From JANNNX01 sp031398745 (lineage in GTDB: Bacteria; Actinomycetota; Acidimicrobiia; Acidimicrobiales; CADCSY01): a stretch of DNA of 48,347 nucleotides. Shown here one piece after another: positions 8,491 to 17,081 of the stretch (its first letter is position 1; every line of letters starts with the position of its first letter). Position numbers and translations under genes: made by a program. The DNA lies in assembly GCA_031398745.1 (NCBI GenBank), contig JANNNX010000025.1, positions 1-48,347 of the forward strand, written 5' to 3'. Below the pieces are notes generated by a model. It did not search any database and was not told where the DNA came from. It was given only the letters and a program-made list of their open reading frames with translations.

Positions 8491-9219
8491 ATGGCGGCCG
8501 GGGCCCGCTGGAGCCGGGTCGTGCTGAAGCTCTCGGGCGAGGCCTTCGCGGCCGCCAGCGGGTACTCCATCGACGGCGACGTGGTCAGTCGCCTGGCCTC
8601 CGAGATCGTCGACGCCCGTCGTGGGCTCGGTGTCGACATGGCGGTGGTGGTCGGCGGCGGCAACATCTGGCGGGGACTCCACGGCGCCGGCGCCGGCATG
8701 GATCCGGCCCAGGCCGACTACATGGGCATGTTGGCGACCGTCATCAACGGACTGGCCCTCCAAGACGCCCTGGAGCGCCTCGACCAGCCGACCCGGGTCA
8801 TGACCGCCATCCAGATGGCCCAGGTCGCCGAGCCCTACATCCGTCGCCGGGCCATGGCCCACCTCGACCGGGGCCGGGTCGTGATCCTGGCCGGTGGAAC
8901 CGGCAATCCGTTCTTCACCACCGACACCACGGCCGCCCTCCGGGCCGCCGAGCTGTCGGCCGAGGCGGTGCTCAAGGGCACCCACTCCGGCGTCGACGGG
9001 GTCTACACCGCCGACCCCCGCCTCGACCCCACGGCCACCAAGCTCGACCAGCTCACGTACATGGACGTGCTCAACCGAGGGCTGCGGGTGATGGACGCCA
9101 CGGCCATCACCTTCTGCATGGATCGGAGCCTGCCGATCGTCGTCTTCAACCTGGCCGAGGCGGGCAACGTCCACCGTGTCCTGGTCGGCGAGGAGCAGAT
9201 CGGTACGCTGGTCTCGTGA
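8491..9219 (+). CDS. pyrH: Uridylate kinase (UMP kinase)
   Basis: Amino-acid-kinase-fold enzyme phosphorylating UMP to UDP, 242 aa. ATG at 8491 follows GGTGGAG at 8471-8477 inside tsf. Motifs: VVLKLSGEAF, VVGGGNIWRG, GTGNPFFTTDTTAALRAAE, and VDGVYTADPR. The stop overlaps the frr GTG (GTGA). Typical bacterial hexameric UMP kinase with no domain changes. Confidence 0.96.
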   Translation: MAAGARWSRVVLKLSGEAFAAASGYSIDGDVVSRLASEIVDARRGLGVDMAVVVGGGNIWRGLHGAGAGMDPAQADYMGMLATVINGLALQDALERLDQPTRVMTAIQMAQVAEPYIRRRAMAHLDRGRVVILAGGTGNPFFTTDTTAALRAAELSAEAVLKGTHSGVDGVYTADPRLDPTATKLDQLTYMDVLNRGLRVMDATAITFCMDRSLPIVVFNLAEAGNVHRVLVGEEQIGTLVS

Positions 9220-9773
9220 TCGAGGATGTCATCGCGCAATCCCTCGACAAGATGCGCAAGGCCGTCGAGCACACCCGGGCCGACTTCTCCTCCATCCGCA
9301 CCGGGCGGGCGACCCCGGCGCTGGTCGAGAAGCTGTCGGTCGACTACTACGGATCCGACGTGCCCCTCCAGCAGATCGCCGGGTTCTCCGTCCAAGATGC
9401 CCGGGTGCTGGTGATCCAGCCCTACGACAAGGGCGCGATGGCGGCGATCGAGAAGGCCATCCAGACGTCGGACCTCGGGATCACCCCCAGCAACGACGGC
9501 GTGGTCATCCGCCTGTCGTTCCCGCCGCTCACGGAAGAGCGTCGCAAGGACCTGGTGAAGGTGGTCAAGCAGATGGCCGAGGACGGTCGGGTGACGCTGC
9601 GCAACCTTCGCCGCGCCGCCCGTCACGAGCTCGACGCCCTCGAGCGGGAGGGTGACGTGTCGGCGGACGACCTGGAGCGGGCCGAGAAGCAGCTCGACAA
9701 GCTCACCACCGACCAGGTGGCCGACATCGACATCGCGCTCGAGCACAAGGAGCGAGAGCTGCTCGAGGTCTGA
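9216..9773 (+). CDS. frr: Ribosome recycling factor
   Basis: RRF, 185 aa, the standard length; with EF-G it splits the post-termination ribosome. The GTG start overlaps the pyrH stop. Conserved SSIRTGRATPALVE near the N-terminus and the long three-helix bundle ending NLRRAARHELDALEREG ... SADDLERAEKQLDKLTTDQV support the call. Confidence 0.96.
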   Translation: MIEDVIAQSLDKMRKAVEHTRADFSSIRTGRATPALVEKLSVDYYGSDVPLQQIAGFSVQDARVLVIQPYDKGAMAAIEKAIQTSDLGITPSNDGVVIRLSFPPLTEERRKDLVKVVKQMAEDGRVTLRNLRRAARHELDALEREGDVSADDLERAEKQLDKLTTDQVADIDIALEHKERELLEV

Positions 9774-9828
9774 CGGTCCCCGCAGGGCCGTCACGCACTG
9801 CAGCCACAACCGACGTGAGGAGGCGGTG

Positions 9829-11364
9829 ATGGACGATCGTTCGCCGTGGGAGCCCGAGGACGACGAGGTCAAGGACCCGACCGAGGGGGTGCGGGTCATC
9901 GGTGCCCGGGAGGCGGCCGAGGCGCTCGAGCGGGGTGACGTGGTGGCCCGACGCCCGGAGGGCGCGGCCCGCTTCGGCGACCGACCGGACGTGCCCGACG
10001 AGGCCGACGTGAGCTTGCGCTTCCCGCTGGACGAGGAGCCGACGGCCAGCCGGAGCCGTTCTTCGTCGCCGGCCATGCCGCCGTGGACCGAGCCGGCCAC
10101 CGGTCAGATCCCCGAGGTGTTGAGCGAGGCTGCGCCCGACGACGACCTCGAGGTCTGGTCCGCGCTCGCCACCTCCGGTCCTCGTTGGCGGGACCAGCCG
10201 AGCGACTGGGACGACGCCCACGACGACATCGACGTCCGACACGACGACGCCACCCGGGTCGGCGCGCTCGACGAGTCGGACCGGCCTGCGCCTGACGACT
10301 TCTTCGCTCCGATCGATGACGACGTCCCGGCGCGGACCGCCCGGACACGGCGACCGGCGGCCCGGACCGGAGCTCGGGCGGGTGCCGGTGCTGCCGGTGC
10401 TGTCGGTGCCGCGGGCGCTGGGGCCGCCGCCGGCGCCGGGGTTCGGCCCCGCCAGCGCGGTGCCCGACCGTCGGGGGGCGGCCGGGCCGGTGCCCGGGGG
10501 CCCGGGCGCGGGGGCTCGGCGCTGGGCTCGGGTGGCGGCCGATCGAGGGGTGACGAGCGCGACATCCAACTGGCCACCCTCACCGGGCTGGCGCTGGGGG
10601 TGGCGACCCTGGCCGTCCTCGTGTTCCTGCCGATCTGGGCCATGGTCGTGGTCCTCACCTGCGTGGTAGCGGTGGCCAGCCTCGAGCTGTACGCCGCCCT
10701 GCAGCGCGGTGGCTACCAGCCGGCCACGCTGCTCGGGTTGGTGGCGGCGGCCAGCCTTCCCCTCGGGGCCTACTACCGGGATCTGGAGGCCCTCCCGCTG
10801 ATCTTGGCGCTGGCCGTGGTCTGCTCGATGTTGTGGTTCATGCTCGGCGTGACCCGCCTCCAGCCGGTGCTCAACATCGGCGTCACCGTGTTCGGGGTGG
10901 CCTACGTCGGGCTACTCGGCAGCTTCGCCGCTCTGATGCTGCGCTTCCCGAACGGCAAGGGGGTCATCGCCGGCGTCGTGCTGGTGACGGTGGCGAACGA
11001 CGTCGGTGCCCTGCTGATCGGCCGTTCGCTGGGCCGGGCACCGTTCGCGGCGAGCATCAGTCCCAACAAGACCATCGAGGGACTCATCGGCGGAGCCCTG
11101 GCCTCGGTGTTCGTGTCCTGGCTGGTGCTCGACGTCATCGGTCTCGCCCCGTGGGGCACCAAATCGGCGCTGCTCCTCGGGCTGGTGGTGGCGGTGGCCG
11201 CCCCTCTCGGGGACCTGTGCGAGTCGATGCTCAAGCGCGACCTCGACGTGAAGGATCTGAGTACCACGCTCCCCGGACACGGCGGGCTCCTCGATCGGTT
11301 CGACGCCCTGCTCTTCGTGCTCCCGGCGGCGTACTACCTGTGCCGGCTGCTCGAGGTCTTCTGA
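9829..11364 (+). CDS. cdsA: Phosphatidate cytidylyltransferase with long disordered N-terminus
   Basis: Makes CDP-diacylglycerol from phosphatidate and CTP at the membrane. ATG 9829 follows AGGAGG (9818-9823), giving 511 aa. The catalytic part occupies only the second half: several membrane helices from about residue 250 and the CDS signature near the C-terminus (SMLKRDLDVKD ... LPGHGGLLDRFDALL). The first ~245 residues are predicted disorder: acidic with many D/E, then an Ala/Gly/Arg/Pro-rich block. Actinobacterial CdsA often has some N-terminal extension, but this is longer than the enzyme domain's own globular surface requires; function unknown. Cytoplasmic placement of the tail is inferred. 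Confidence 0.9.
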   Translation: MDDRSPWEPEDDEVKDPTEGVRVIGAREAAEALERGDVVARRPEGAARFGDRPDVPDEADVSLRFPLDEEPTASRSRSSSPAMPPWTEPATGQIPEVLSEAAPDDDLEVWSALATSGPRWRDQPSDWDDAHDDIDVRHDDATRVGALDESDRPAPDDFFAPIDDDVPARTARTRRPAARTGARAGAGAAGAVGAAGAGAAAGAGVRPRQRGARPSGGGRAGARGPGRGGSALGSGGGRSRGDERDIQLATLTGLALGVATLAVLVFLPIWAMVVVLTCVVAVASLELYAALQRGGYQPATLLGLVAAASLPLGAYYRDLEALPLILALAVVCSMLWFMLGVTRLQPVLNIGVTVFGVAYVGLLGSFAALMLRFPNGKGVIAGVVLVTVANDVGALLIGRSLGRAPFAASISPNKTIEGLIGGALASVFVSWLVLDVIGLAPWGTKSALLLGLVVAVAAPLGDLCESMLKRDLDVKDLSTTLPGHGGLLDRFDALLFVLPAAYYLCRLLEVF

Positions 11365-11395
11365 TCCTCCCGCCGGCCCGGCGACCCGGCCGGCG

Positions 11396-12562
11396 ATGAC
11401 GACTGCCGTCGCCATCGCCGGCTCGACCGGCTCCATCGGCACCCAGGCCCTCGACGTGGTGCGGTCGAGCGAAGGCCAGCTCACGGTGGCGGCGCTGTCG
11501 GCTCGGTCGTCGGTCGACCTGCTGGTGGAGCAGGTGGCCGAGTTCCGACCCCGGCTGGTCGTCCTCGACGACGAGTCGTCGGCTCGGGAGGTGGCGTCGC
11601 GGGTCGCGGGCGGCACCGAGGTGGTGCTCGGGCCGGACGGGCCCGCGGCCATGGCCGAGGTCGCGGCCGTGGTGCTCAACGGGGTGGTCGGCTTCGCCGG
11701 CCTGTCGGTCACCGTCGCCGCCCTCGAAGCCGGGCGGCGTCTGGCCCTGGCCAACAAGGAGTCGCTGGTCGCCGGCGGGCCGGTGGTGGCCGCCGCCCGC
11801 CAGCGGTCCGGGGCCGAGATCGTGCCGGTCGACTCCGAGCACGCCGCCCTTCACCAGTGCCTGCGGGGCGAGCGCATCGGGGAGGTCGCTCGCCTGCTGC
11901 TGACGGCCAGCGGGGGGCCGTTCCGGGGGCGGTCGGCCGCCGAGTTGGCGCAGGTGAGTGTCGAAGACGCCCTGGCGCATCCGACCTGGCAGATGGGCCC
12001 GAAGATCAGCGTCGACTCCTCGACGCTGATGAACAAGGGCCTCGAGGTCATCGAGGCCGAGGCGCTCTTCGGGGTCGGCTTCGACCGGATCGAGGTGGTG
12101 GTGCACCCGCAGTCGGTCGTGCACTCGATGGTCGAGCTGATCGACGGGTCGACCATTGCCCAACTCTCCCAGCCCGACATGCGGGCGCCGATCGCCTATG
12201 CCCTGGGCTTCCCCGACCGCTGGCCGCGGCCCTATGGACGTCTCGACTGGCCGGCGGTGGGGCCCCTCACCTTCGAGGCCCCCGATCTGGCCACCTTCCC
12301 GTGCCTCGGCCTTGCCTATGAGGCGGGCCGGGCCGGCGGGTCGGCCCCGGCCTGGCTGAACGCGGCCAACGAGGTGGCGGTGGCGGCGTTCCTGAGGGGC
12401 GCTTTGGCCTGGCGGGACATACCTGACGTGCTGCGGCGCACTCTCGACCTCCATGATGGGGCGGTGCTCAGCGACGTTGCCGACGTGATCGAGGCCGACG
12501 GGCGGGCCCGGGTGGTGGCCGCCGCCGCCGTCGCCGCCTCGCCGACGGGAGCTCCCCGGTGA
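11396..12562 (+). CDS. dxr: 1-deoxy-D-xylulose 5-phosphate reductoisomerase
   Basis: Second step of the MEP isoprenoid pathway, converting DXP to MEP with NADPH. 388 aa. NADPH-binding GSTGSIGTQALDV, then LANKESLVAGG, metal/substrate residues in VPVDSEHAALHQCL, the flexible loop region TASGGPFRG, and MNKGLEVIEA. Its stop overlaps the rseP GTG (GTGA). With ispG downstream, two MEP enzymes flank the site-2 protease, the common actinobacterial arrangement. Confidence 0.96.
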   Translation: MTTAVAIAGSTGSIGTQALDVVRSSEGQLTVAALSARSSVDLLVEQVAEFRPRLVVLDDESSAREVASRVAGGTEVVLGPDGPAAMAEVAAVVLNGVVGFAGLSVTVAALEAGRRLALANKESLVAGGPVVAAARQRSGAEIVPVDSEHAALHQCLRGERIGEVARLLLTASGGPFRGRSAAELAQVSVEDALAHPTWQMGPKISVDSSTLMNKGLEVIEAEALFGVGFDRIEVVVHPQSVVHSMVELIDGSTIAQLSQPDMRAPIAYALGFPDRWPRPYGRLDWPAVGPLTFEAPDLATFPCLGLAYEAGRAGGSAPAWLNAANEVAVAAFLRGALAWRDIPDVLRRTLDLHDGAVLSDVADVIEADGRARVVAAAAVAASPTGAPR

Positions 12563-13917
12563 CGCCGACCCCGCCGGACGGCAGCCCCGAGGTCGATCCC
12601 GAAACCGTTCCCGAGGCCGGAGACGGTCGAGGACCGGTCGACTCGCCGACGCCGGCGCCCGACGAGGGCAACGACTGGTGGCGCCCGGCGCTGGTGGTCG
12701 GGGCGGTACTGGCGTTCGGGATCGTCCGGTCGCTGCCGACCGTGATCGTCATCCTGGCCCTGGTCATCATGATCTTCCTGCACGAGCTGGGGCACTACGT
12801 CACCGCCAAGTGGTCGGGCATGAAGGTGACGGAGTTCTTCCTGGGCTTCGGGCCCCGGCTCTGGTCGTTCCGGCGGGGCGAGACCGAGTACGGACTCAAG
12901 GCCATACCGGCCGGGGCCTACGTGCGGATCATCGGCATGAGCAACCTGGAGGAGGTCGACCCGGCCGACGAGTCGCGCACCTACCGCCAGAAGAGCTACC
13001 CCCGCCGGCTGTCGGTGGCGGTGGCCGGATCGGCCATGCACTTCCTCATGGCCCTGGTGCTCTGGTACGTGATCGTGGTCGGCTTCGGGGTGGCGCGGGC
13101 CGACTCCGACCAGTGGTCGGTGGGGGAGCTGTCGAGCCTGTCCAGCGGGGCCAGCCCGGCCGAGGGCGCCGGGGTCGAGGTCGGCGATCGGGTGGTGGCC
13201 ATCAACGGCCAGCGCTTCGCCTCCTTCGACGACCTGGCCAGCTACGTGCGGGCCCGGCCCGACGAGGCGGTGGCGGTCACCGTCGAGCGTGACGGGGTCG
13301 AGCAGGAGGTCGAGGTGACGCTGGCCAGCCGGGAGGTCGACGGCGAGACGGTCGGCTACCTGGGCATCGCCCCCGAGTTCGACACCGTGCGGGCCGGGGT
13401 CTTCGAAGGGGCGGTCCAGTCGGTGCAGCAGACCGGCGAGACCATGTGGCTCTCGGTGGAGGGCCTCGGGCGCCTGTTCTCGCCGTCGGGGGTGACCGGC
13501 TATATCGACACCCTGGCCGGCGACGACGGCGAGTCGTCGGGGTCGACGTCGGGTTCGTCCGGTTCGTCGGACAGCGGCGAGACGTCGAGCGAGGGCACCC
13601 GGGTCACGTCGATCGTCGGGATCGTGCAGACCGGCAACGATGCGGTCGAGGCCGGGGTGGTCCAGCTCCTCGGCTTCCTGTTCCTCATCAACGTCTTCAT
13701 CGGCGTGTTCAACCTGGTGCCGCTGCTGCCCTTCGACGGCGGACATGTGGCGGTGGCGACCTACGAGCGCCTGCGCAGCCGGCGAGGGCACCGCTACATG
13801 GCCGACATCTCCAAGCTGATCCCGGTGACGTACGCGGTGGTCGGGGTGCTGGCGTTCCTGTTCGTGACGTCGATTTACCTCGACATCACCGATCCGGCCG
13901 CCAACCCGTTCAACTGA
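12559..13917 (+). CDS. rseP: RseP-like site-2 (M50) zinc metalloprotease
   Basis: Intramembrane protease that cleaves anti-sigma factors and remnant signal peptides. 452 aa. A Pro/Asp-rich N-terminal tail (1-40), first membrane helix with zinc motif H75-E-L-G-H79, cytoplasm/periplasm region with one PDZ domain (about 190-275, SPAEGAGVEVGDRVVAINGQ), a Ser/Gly linker (SSGSTSGSSGSSDSGE), and a late helix with NLVPLLPFDGGHV carrying the third metal ligand. No stop-proximal oddity. Mycobacterial Rip1 is the comparable family member. Confidence 0.93.
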   Translation: MTPTPPDGSPEVDPETVPEAGDGRGPVDSPTPAPDEGNDWWRPALVVGAVLAFGIVRSLPTVIVILALVIMIFLHELGHYVTAKWSGMKVTEFFLGFGPRLWSFRRGETEYGLKAIPAGAYVRIIGMSNLEEVDPADESRTYRQKSYPRRLSVAVAGSAMHFLMALVLWYVIVVGFGVARADSDQWSVGELSSLSSGASPAEGAGVEVGDRVVAINGQRFASFDDLASYVRARPDEAVAVTVERDGVEQEVEVTLASREVDGETVGYLGIAPEFDTVRAGVFEGAVQSVQQTGETMWLSVEGLGRLFSPSGVTGYIDTLAGDDGESSGSTSGSSGSSDSGETSSEGTRVTSIVGIVQTGNDAVEAGVVQLLGFLFLINVFIGVFNLVPLLPFDGGHVAVATYERLRSRRGHRYMADISKLIPVTYAVVGVLAFLFVTSIYLDITDPAANPFN

Positions 13918-13922
13918 GGGCC

Positions 13923-15137
13923 ATGGCCGCCGAGCGTCGAGCCACCCGCCAGATAACGGTCGGCACCGTCCCGGTGGGCGGCGGGAGCCCGATCACCGTC
14001 CAGTCGATGACCACGACCAAGACCGGCGACCACGAGGCCACCCTCCAGCAGATCTACGCCCTGGCCGCGGCCGGGGCCGACATCGTGCGCTGCACCTGCA
14101 ACGACGAGGCCGCGGCCGAGGGCCTGGCCCGCATCGTTCCCCGCTCGCCGGTGCCGATCGTGGCCGACATCCACTTCCACCACCGCCTGGCCCTGGCCGC
14201 CCTCGAGGCCGGCGTGGCCTGCCTGCGGCTGAACCCGGGCAACATCCGCAAGCCCGAGCGCATCAAGGAGGTGGCGGCCGAGGCCAAGGACCGGGGGGTG
14301 CCGATCCGCATCGGGGTGAACGCCGGCAGCCTCGACCCCGACATCGAGGCCCGGTTCGGGATCACTCCCGAGGCGCTGGTGGCGTCGGCCCAGCGGGAGC
14401 TGGCCTACTTCGACGAGGTCGGCTTCGACGACGTGAAGATCTCGGTCAAGGCGTCGTCGGTGCCGCTCATGGTCGAGTCGTACCGGATGCTCTCGGAGGT
14501 GACCGACCACCCGCTGCACCTGGGGGTGACCGAGGCCGGCCCGCCGCCCGGCGGCCTCATCAAGGCCACCGCCGGCATGGCCACGCTGCTGCTCGAGGGG
14601 ATCGGCGACACGATCCGCTACTCGCTGACCGCCGATCCGGTGGAGGAGGCCAAGGCCGGCCGCCAGCTGCTGGAGGCGCTGGGCCTGCGGGAGCGCTCGA
14701 CCACCGACCTGATCGCCTGCCCGAGCTGCGGCCGGGCCGAGATCGACGTCATCGCGGTGGCCGAGGAGGCCCAGGCGGCGTTCGCCGAGCGCCAGATCCC
14801 GTTGCAGGTGGCGGTGATGGGCTGCGTGGTCAACGGGCCGGGCGAAGCCCGCTCGGCCGACCTGGGCATCGCCGCCGGGCGCCACCGGGGTCACCTGTTC
14901 ATCCGGGGTCAGATCGTGCGGGTGGTGCCCGAGGACCAGATGGTCGAGGCCCTGTTGGACGAGGCCGAGAAGCTGGTGGCCGAGGGCATCGACGCCCGCC
15001 TGGCGGCGGCCGACGTCGGCGCCGCGGCCGAGGCCGAGGCCGACCGAGCCGCGCTGCTGGCCGAGCAGGGCGACGACGCCAACCACTCCGAGACCCGGGT
15101 CGAGCTCATCCGCAAGGGCCTGGCCGGCCCCGAGTAG
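13923..15137 (+). CDS. ispG: 4-hydroxy-3-methylbut-2-enyl diphosphate synthase (GcpE)
   Basis: [4Fe-4S] enzyme of the MEP pathway making HMBPP. ATG 13923 lies 6 nt after the rseP stop; 404 aa. TIM-barrel part with ITVQSMTTTKTGD, HFHHRLAL, RLNPGNI, and the Fe-S domain with cysteines in ACPSCGR and MGCVVNGPGEAR plus the conserved Glu. The C-terminal ~35 residues are Ala/Glu-rich. Last gene of the rpsB-to-ispG run; a hairpin follows at 15178. Confidence 0.95.
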   Translation: MAAERRATRQITVGTVPVGGGSPITVQSMTTTKTGDHEATLQQIYALAAAGADIVRCTCNDEAAAEGLARIVPRSPVPIVADIHFHHRLALAALEAGVACLRLNPGNIRKPERIKEVAAEAKDRGVPIRIGVNAGSLDPDIEARFGITPEALVASAQRELAYFDEVGFDDVKISVKASSVPLMVESYRMLSEVTDHPLHLGVTEAGPPPGGLIKATAGMATLLLEGIGDTIRYSLTADPVEEAKAGRQLLEALGLRERSTTDLIACPSCGRAEIDVIAVAEEAQAAFAERQIPLQVAVMGCVVNGPGEARSADLGIAAGRHRGHLFIRGQIVRVVPEDQMVEALLDEAEKLVAEGIDARLAAADVGAAAEAEADRAALLAEQGDDANHSETRVELIRKGLAGPE

Positions 15138-15177
15138 CCCTTCCCGCGGCCGCCGGCCGGCGCTGCCCTGCGTCGCG

Positions 15178-15310
15178 GGACCTCGACGTGGGGACGTCGC
15201 GTCCTTCCTTGGATGACGATGCCTCCCCACATCGAGCCGGCGAACGAGTCTCCGCTCGACATGGGGACCGGCAGTCACGCACCGACGGACCCTGCGCCCC
15301 CGTCCGTCGG
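15178..15310 (+). promoter_or_regulatory. Structured ispG-proS intergenic RNA: terminator-like hairpin with competing stems
   Basis: GGAC/GTCC (15178-15181 with 15101-equivalent arm at 15201-15204) and CGACGT/ACGTCG (15184-15189 with 15194-15199) form a GGGG-loop hairpin followed by pyrimidine-rich TTCCTT, a terminator-like shape after ispG. A 13-nt segment at 15224-15236 pairs 12/13 with 15182-15194 and 11/13 with 15255-15267, so mutually exclusive stems are possible. Downstream, CCGACGGAC (15282-15290) and GTCCGTCGG (15302-15310) form a perfect 9-bp stem. These are pairings read by eye in GC-rich DNA. Confidence 0.4.
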
Positions 15311-15358
15311 CGCCGAGCGCCCGGGCCCAATCCGCCGGGGCTGGTGGGGGCTGCCCAC

Positions 15359-15364
15359 TACCCT
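15359..15364 (+). promoter_or_regulatory. Candidate -10 for leaderless proS
   Basis: TACCCT at 15359-15364 ends 9 nt before the proS ATG at 15374 and there is no SD in the gap. If this is the main promoter, the structured DNA upstream would not be in the proS transcript except by readthrough from ispG. Confidence 0.4.
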
Positions 15365-15373
15365 CGCTGGCCT

Positions 15374-16786
15374 ATGGCCAAGGCGCCCGTGCTCACCCCC
15401 CAGGCCGAGGATTTCCCCCGTTGGTACCAGGACGTGGTGGCCAAGGCCGAGCTGGCCGACAACGGGCCGGTGCGGGGCACCATGGTCATCCGCCCCTGGG
15501 CCTATGCCGCCTGGGAGCTGATGCAGGCCGACCTCGACCGGCGCATCAAGGCCGCCGGGGCCAAGAACGCCTACTTCCCGCTCTTCATCCCCGAGAGCTA
15601 CCTGCGCCGGGAGGCCGAGCACGTCGAGGGGTTCAGCCCGGAGCTGGCGGTCGTGACCCACGGCGGGGGCAAGGAGCTCGAAGAGCCGGTCGTTGTCCGC
15701 CCCACCAGCGAGACGGTCATCAACAGCTTCTTCGCCAAGTGGATCCAGAGCTACCGAGACCTGCCCCTGCTCATCAACCAGTGGGCCAACGTGGTGCGCT
15801 GGGAGCTGCGGCCTCGCCTCTTCCTTCGCACCACCGAGTTCCTCTGGCAGGAGGGTCACACCGCCCACGCCACCGAGGCCGACGCCCGGGCCTACGCCAA
15901 CCGGATCCTCACCGAGGTGTATGAGCGGTTCATGGTCGACGTGCTGGCCATCCCCGTCTTCATCGGCCGCAAGACCGCTCGCGAGCGCTTCGCGGGCGCC
16001 ATCAACAGCCTGGCCTGCGAAGCGATGATGGCCGACGGCAAGGCCCTGCAGATGGGCACCAGCCATGAGCTGGGCCAGAACTTCGCCAAGGCCTTCGGCA
16101 TCACCTACCTCGACGACCAAGGCGCCGAGGTCCACGCCTGGCAGACCTCGTGGGGGGTGTCGACCCGCATGCTCGGCGGGCTGATCATGACCCACGGCGA
16201 CGATGCCGGGCTCCGCCTTCCCCCGGCGGTGGCGCCCGTCCAAGCCCTGGTCCTCTTGGTCAAGGACGAGGGAGGCACCGCCGAGGCGGCCCGGCAGCTG
16301 GCCGCCGAGCTGGTCGGGGCCGGGGTGCGGGCCGAGGTCGACGACCGGGTCGACACCAGCTTCGGGCGGCGCAGCGTCGACTGGGAACTCAAGGGCGTAC
16401 CCGTGCGGATCGAGGTCGGGCCCCGAGACCTGGGCCAGGGCCTGGTCACCGTCGTCCGCCGGGACACCGGCGAGAAGGTGCCGGTGCCTGTGGCCGCCGC
16501 CGCCGAGCGGGTGCGGGCTGCGCTGGCCGATGCCCAGGCCGGGTTGCTGGCCGAGGCCATGGCCCGTCGCAACGCCCACGTGGTCGACGTCACCACTCTC
16601 GACGAGGCCGTCGAGGCCGCGGCCACCGGGTTCGCCCGGCTGCCGTGGTCGTCGGTCGGTCCCGAGGGCGAGGCCCGGCTGGCGCAGTCGAGCGTCACCG
16701 TGCGCTGTCTCCAGCGCCCCGACGGCACCCCCGCCACCGCCGACGACGACCCCGAGGCCATCGCCCTGGTGGCCCGCTCGTACTGA
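15374..16786 (+). CDS. proS: Prolyl-tRNA synthetase, archaeal/eukaryotic-type
   Basis: Charges tRNA-Pro. ATG 15374 gives 470 aa. The class II core has MVIRPWAYAAWELMQ (motif 1 region), the Pro-binding RPTSETVINSFFAKWI and LINQWANVVRWELRPRLFLRTTEFLWQEGHTAHA (motif 2), then GTSHELGQNFAKAF and motif 3, an anticodon-binding domain from about 285, and a C-terminal zinc-like domain. It ends in Ser-Tyr: the terminal Tyr is a hallmark of the archaeal/eukaryotic ProRS branch, which lacks the editing INS domain of the classical bacterial enzyme. This type occurs in a minority of bacteria, including parts of Actinomycetota. Confidence 0.95.
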   Translation: MAKAPVLTPQAEDFPRWYQDVVAKAELADNGPVRGTMVIRPWAYAAWELMQADLDRRIKAAGAKNAYFPLFIPESYLRREAEHVEGFSPELAVVTHGGGKELEEPVVVRPTSETVINSFFAKWIQSYRDLPLLINQWANVVRWELRPRLFLRTTEFLWQEGHTAHATEADARAYANRILTEVYERFMVDVLAIPVFIGRKTARERFAGAINSLACEAMMADGKALQMGTSHELGQNFAKAFGITYLDDQGAEVHAWQTSWGVSTRMLGGLIMTHGDDAGLRLPPAVAPVQALVLLVKDEGGTAEAARQLAAELVGAGVRAEVDDRVDTSFGRRSVDWELKGVPVRIEVGPRDLGQGLVTVVRRDTGEKVPVPVAAAAERVRAALADAQAGLLAEAMARRNAHVVDVTTLDEAVEAAATGFARLPWSSVGPEGEARLAQSSVTVRCLQRPDGTPATADDDPEAIALVARSY

Positions 16787-16828
16787 GCCGACCCGGCCCG
16801 GGACCCACGGCCCTCCGCCCGAACCCAG

Positions 16829-16881
16829 CCGGGCCGGGATGCCGGCCTCCCGGAATCCGGTAGCCATGCATCCCGGCCCGG
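16829..16881. repeat. Perfect 14-bp inverted repeat downstream of proS
   Basis: Arms at 16829-16842 (CCGGGCCGGGATGC) and 16868-16881 are exact reverse complements around a 25-nt spacer. No T tract follows. It may act as a proS terminator or as a protein-binding site upstream of the rimP promoter. A second 10-bp inverted repeat links CTGGCAGGCC (16884-16893) with 16982-16991. Confidence 0.55.
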
Positions 16882-16959
16882 GTCTGGCAGGCCGAAGAAC
16901 CCCGAGCGGGCGGCACGCCGGGGGGATCGGGCGGGGCGGGCCCGGGACAGGGGTGAGGG

Positions 16960-16965
16960 CTATAC
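16960..16965 (+). promoter_or_regulatory. Candidate -10 of the rimP-nusA-infB operon
   Basis: TATACT at 16960-16965 is the closest match to the TATAAT consensus in the window. No convincing -35 is seen at the expected distance. Transcription from about 16972 would give a leader of roughly 110 nt before rimP. Confidence 0.5.
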
Positions 16966-16980
16966 TTCGGCGCTTCGCCC

Positions 16981-17050
16981 CGGCCTGCCAGGCCGTGGGT
17001 GGGGTCGTCAAGACCCGTTGGGGCGTGGGCTTCGGCCCACGCTTTTGTTT
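16981..17050 (+). terminator. Leader hairpins ending in an intrinsic terminator before rimP (candidate attenuator)
   Basis: Three tandem hairpins: CGGCCTG-C-CAGGCCG (16981-16995), GGGTC-GTCAA-GACCC (about 17001-17015), and GCGTGGGC-TTCG-GCCCACGC (17023-17042) followed by TTTTGTTT (17043-17050). The last is a textbook intrinsic terminator with a UUCG tetraloop. It lies downstream of the -10 and only 31 nt upstream of the rimP start, so operon expression needs readthrough; attenuation is inferred from this position. Confidence 0.75.
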
Positions 17051-17081
17051 CGTCGGCCCTTTGACCCGAGAGGAGGTGGCG

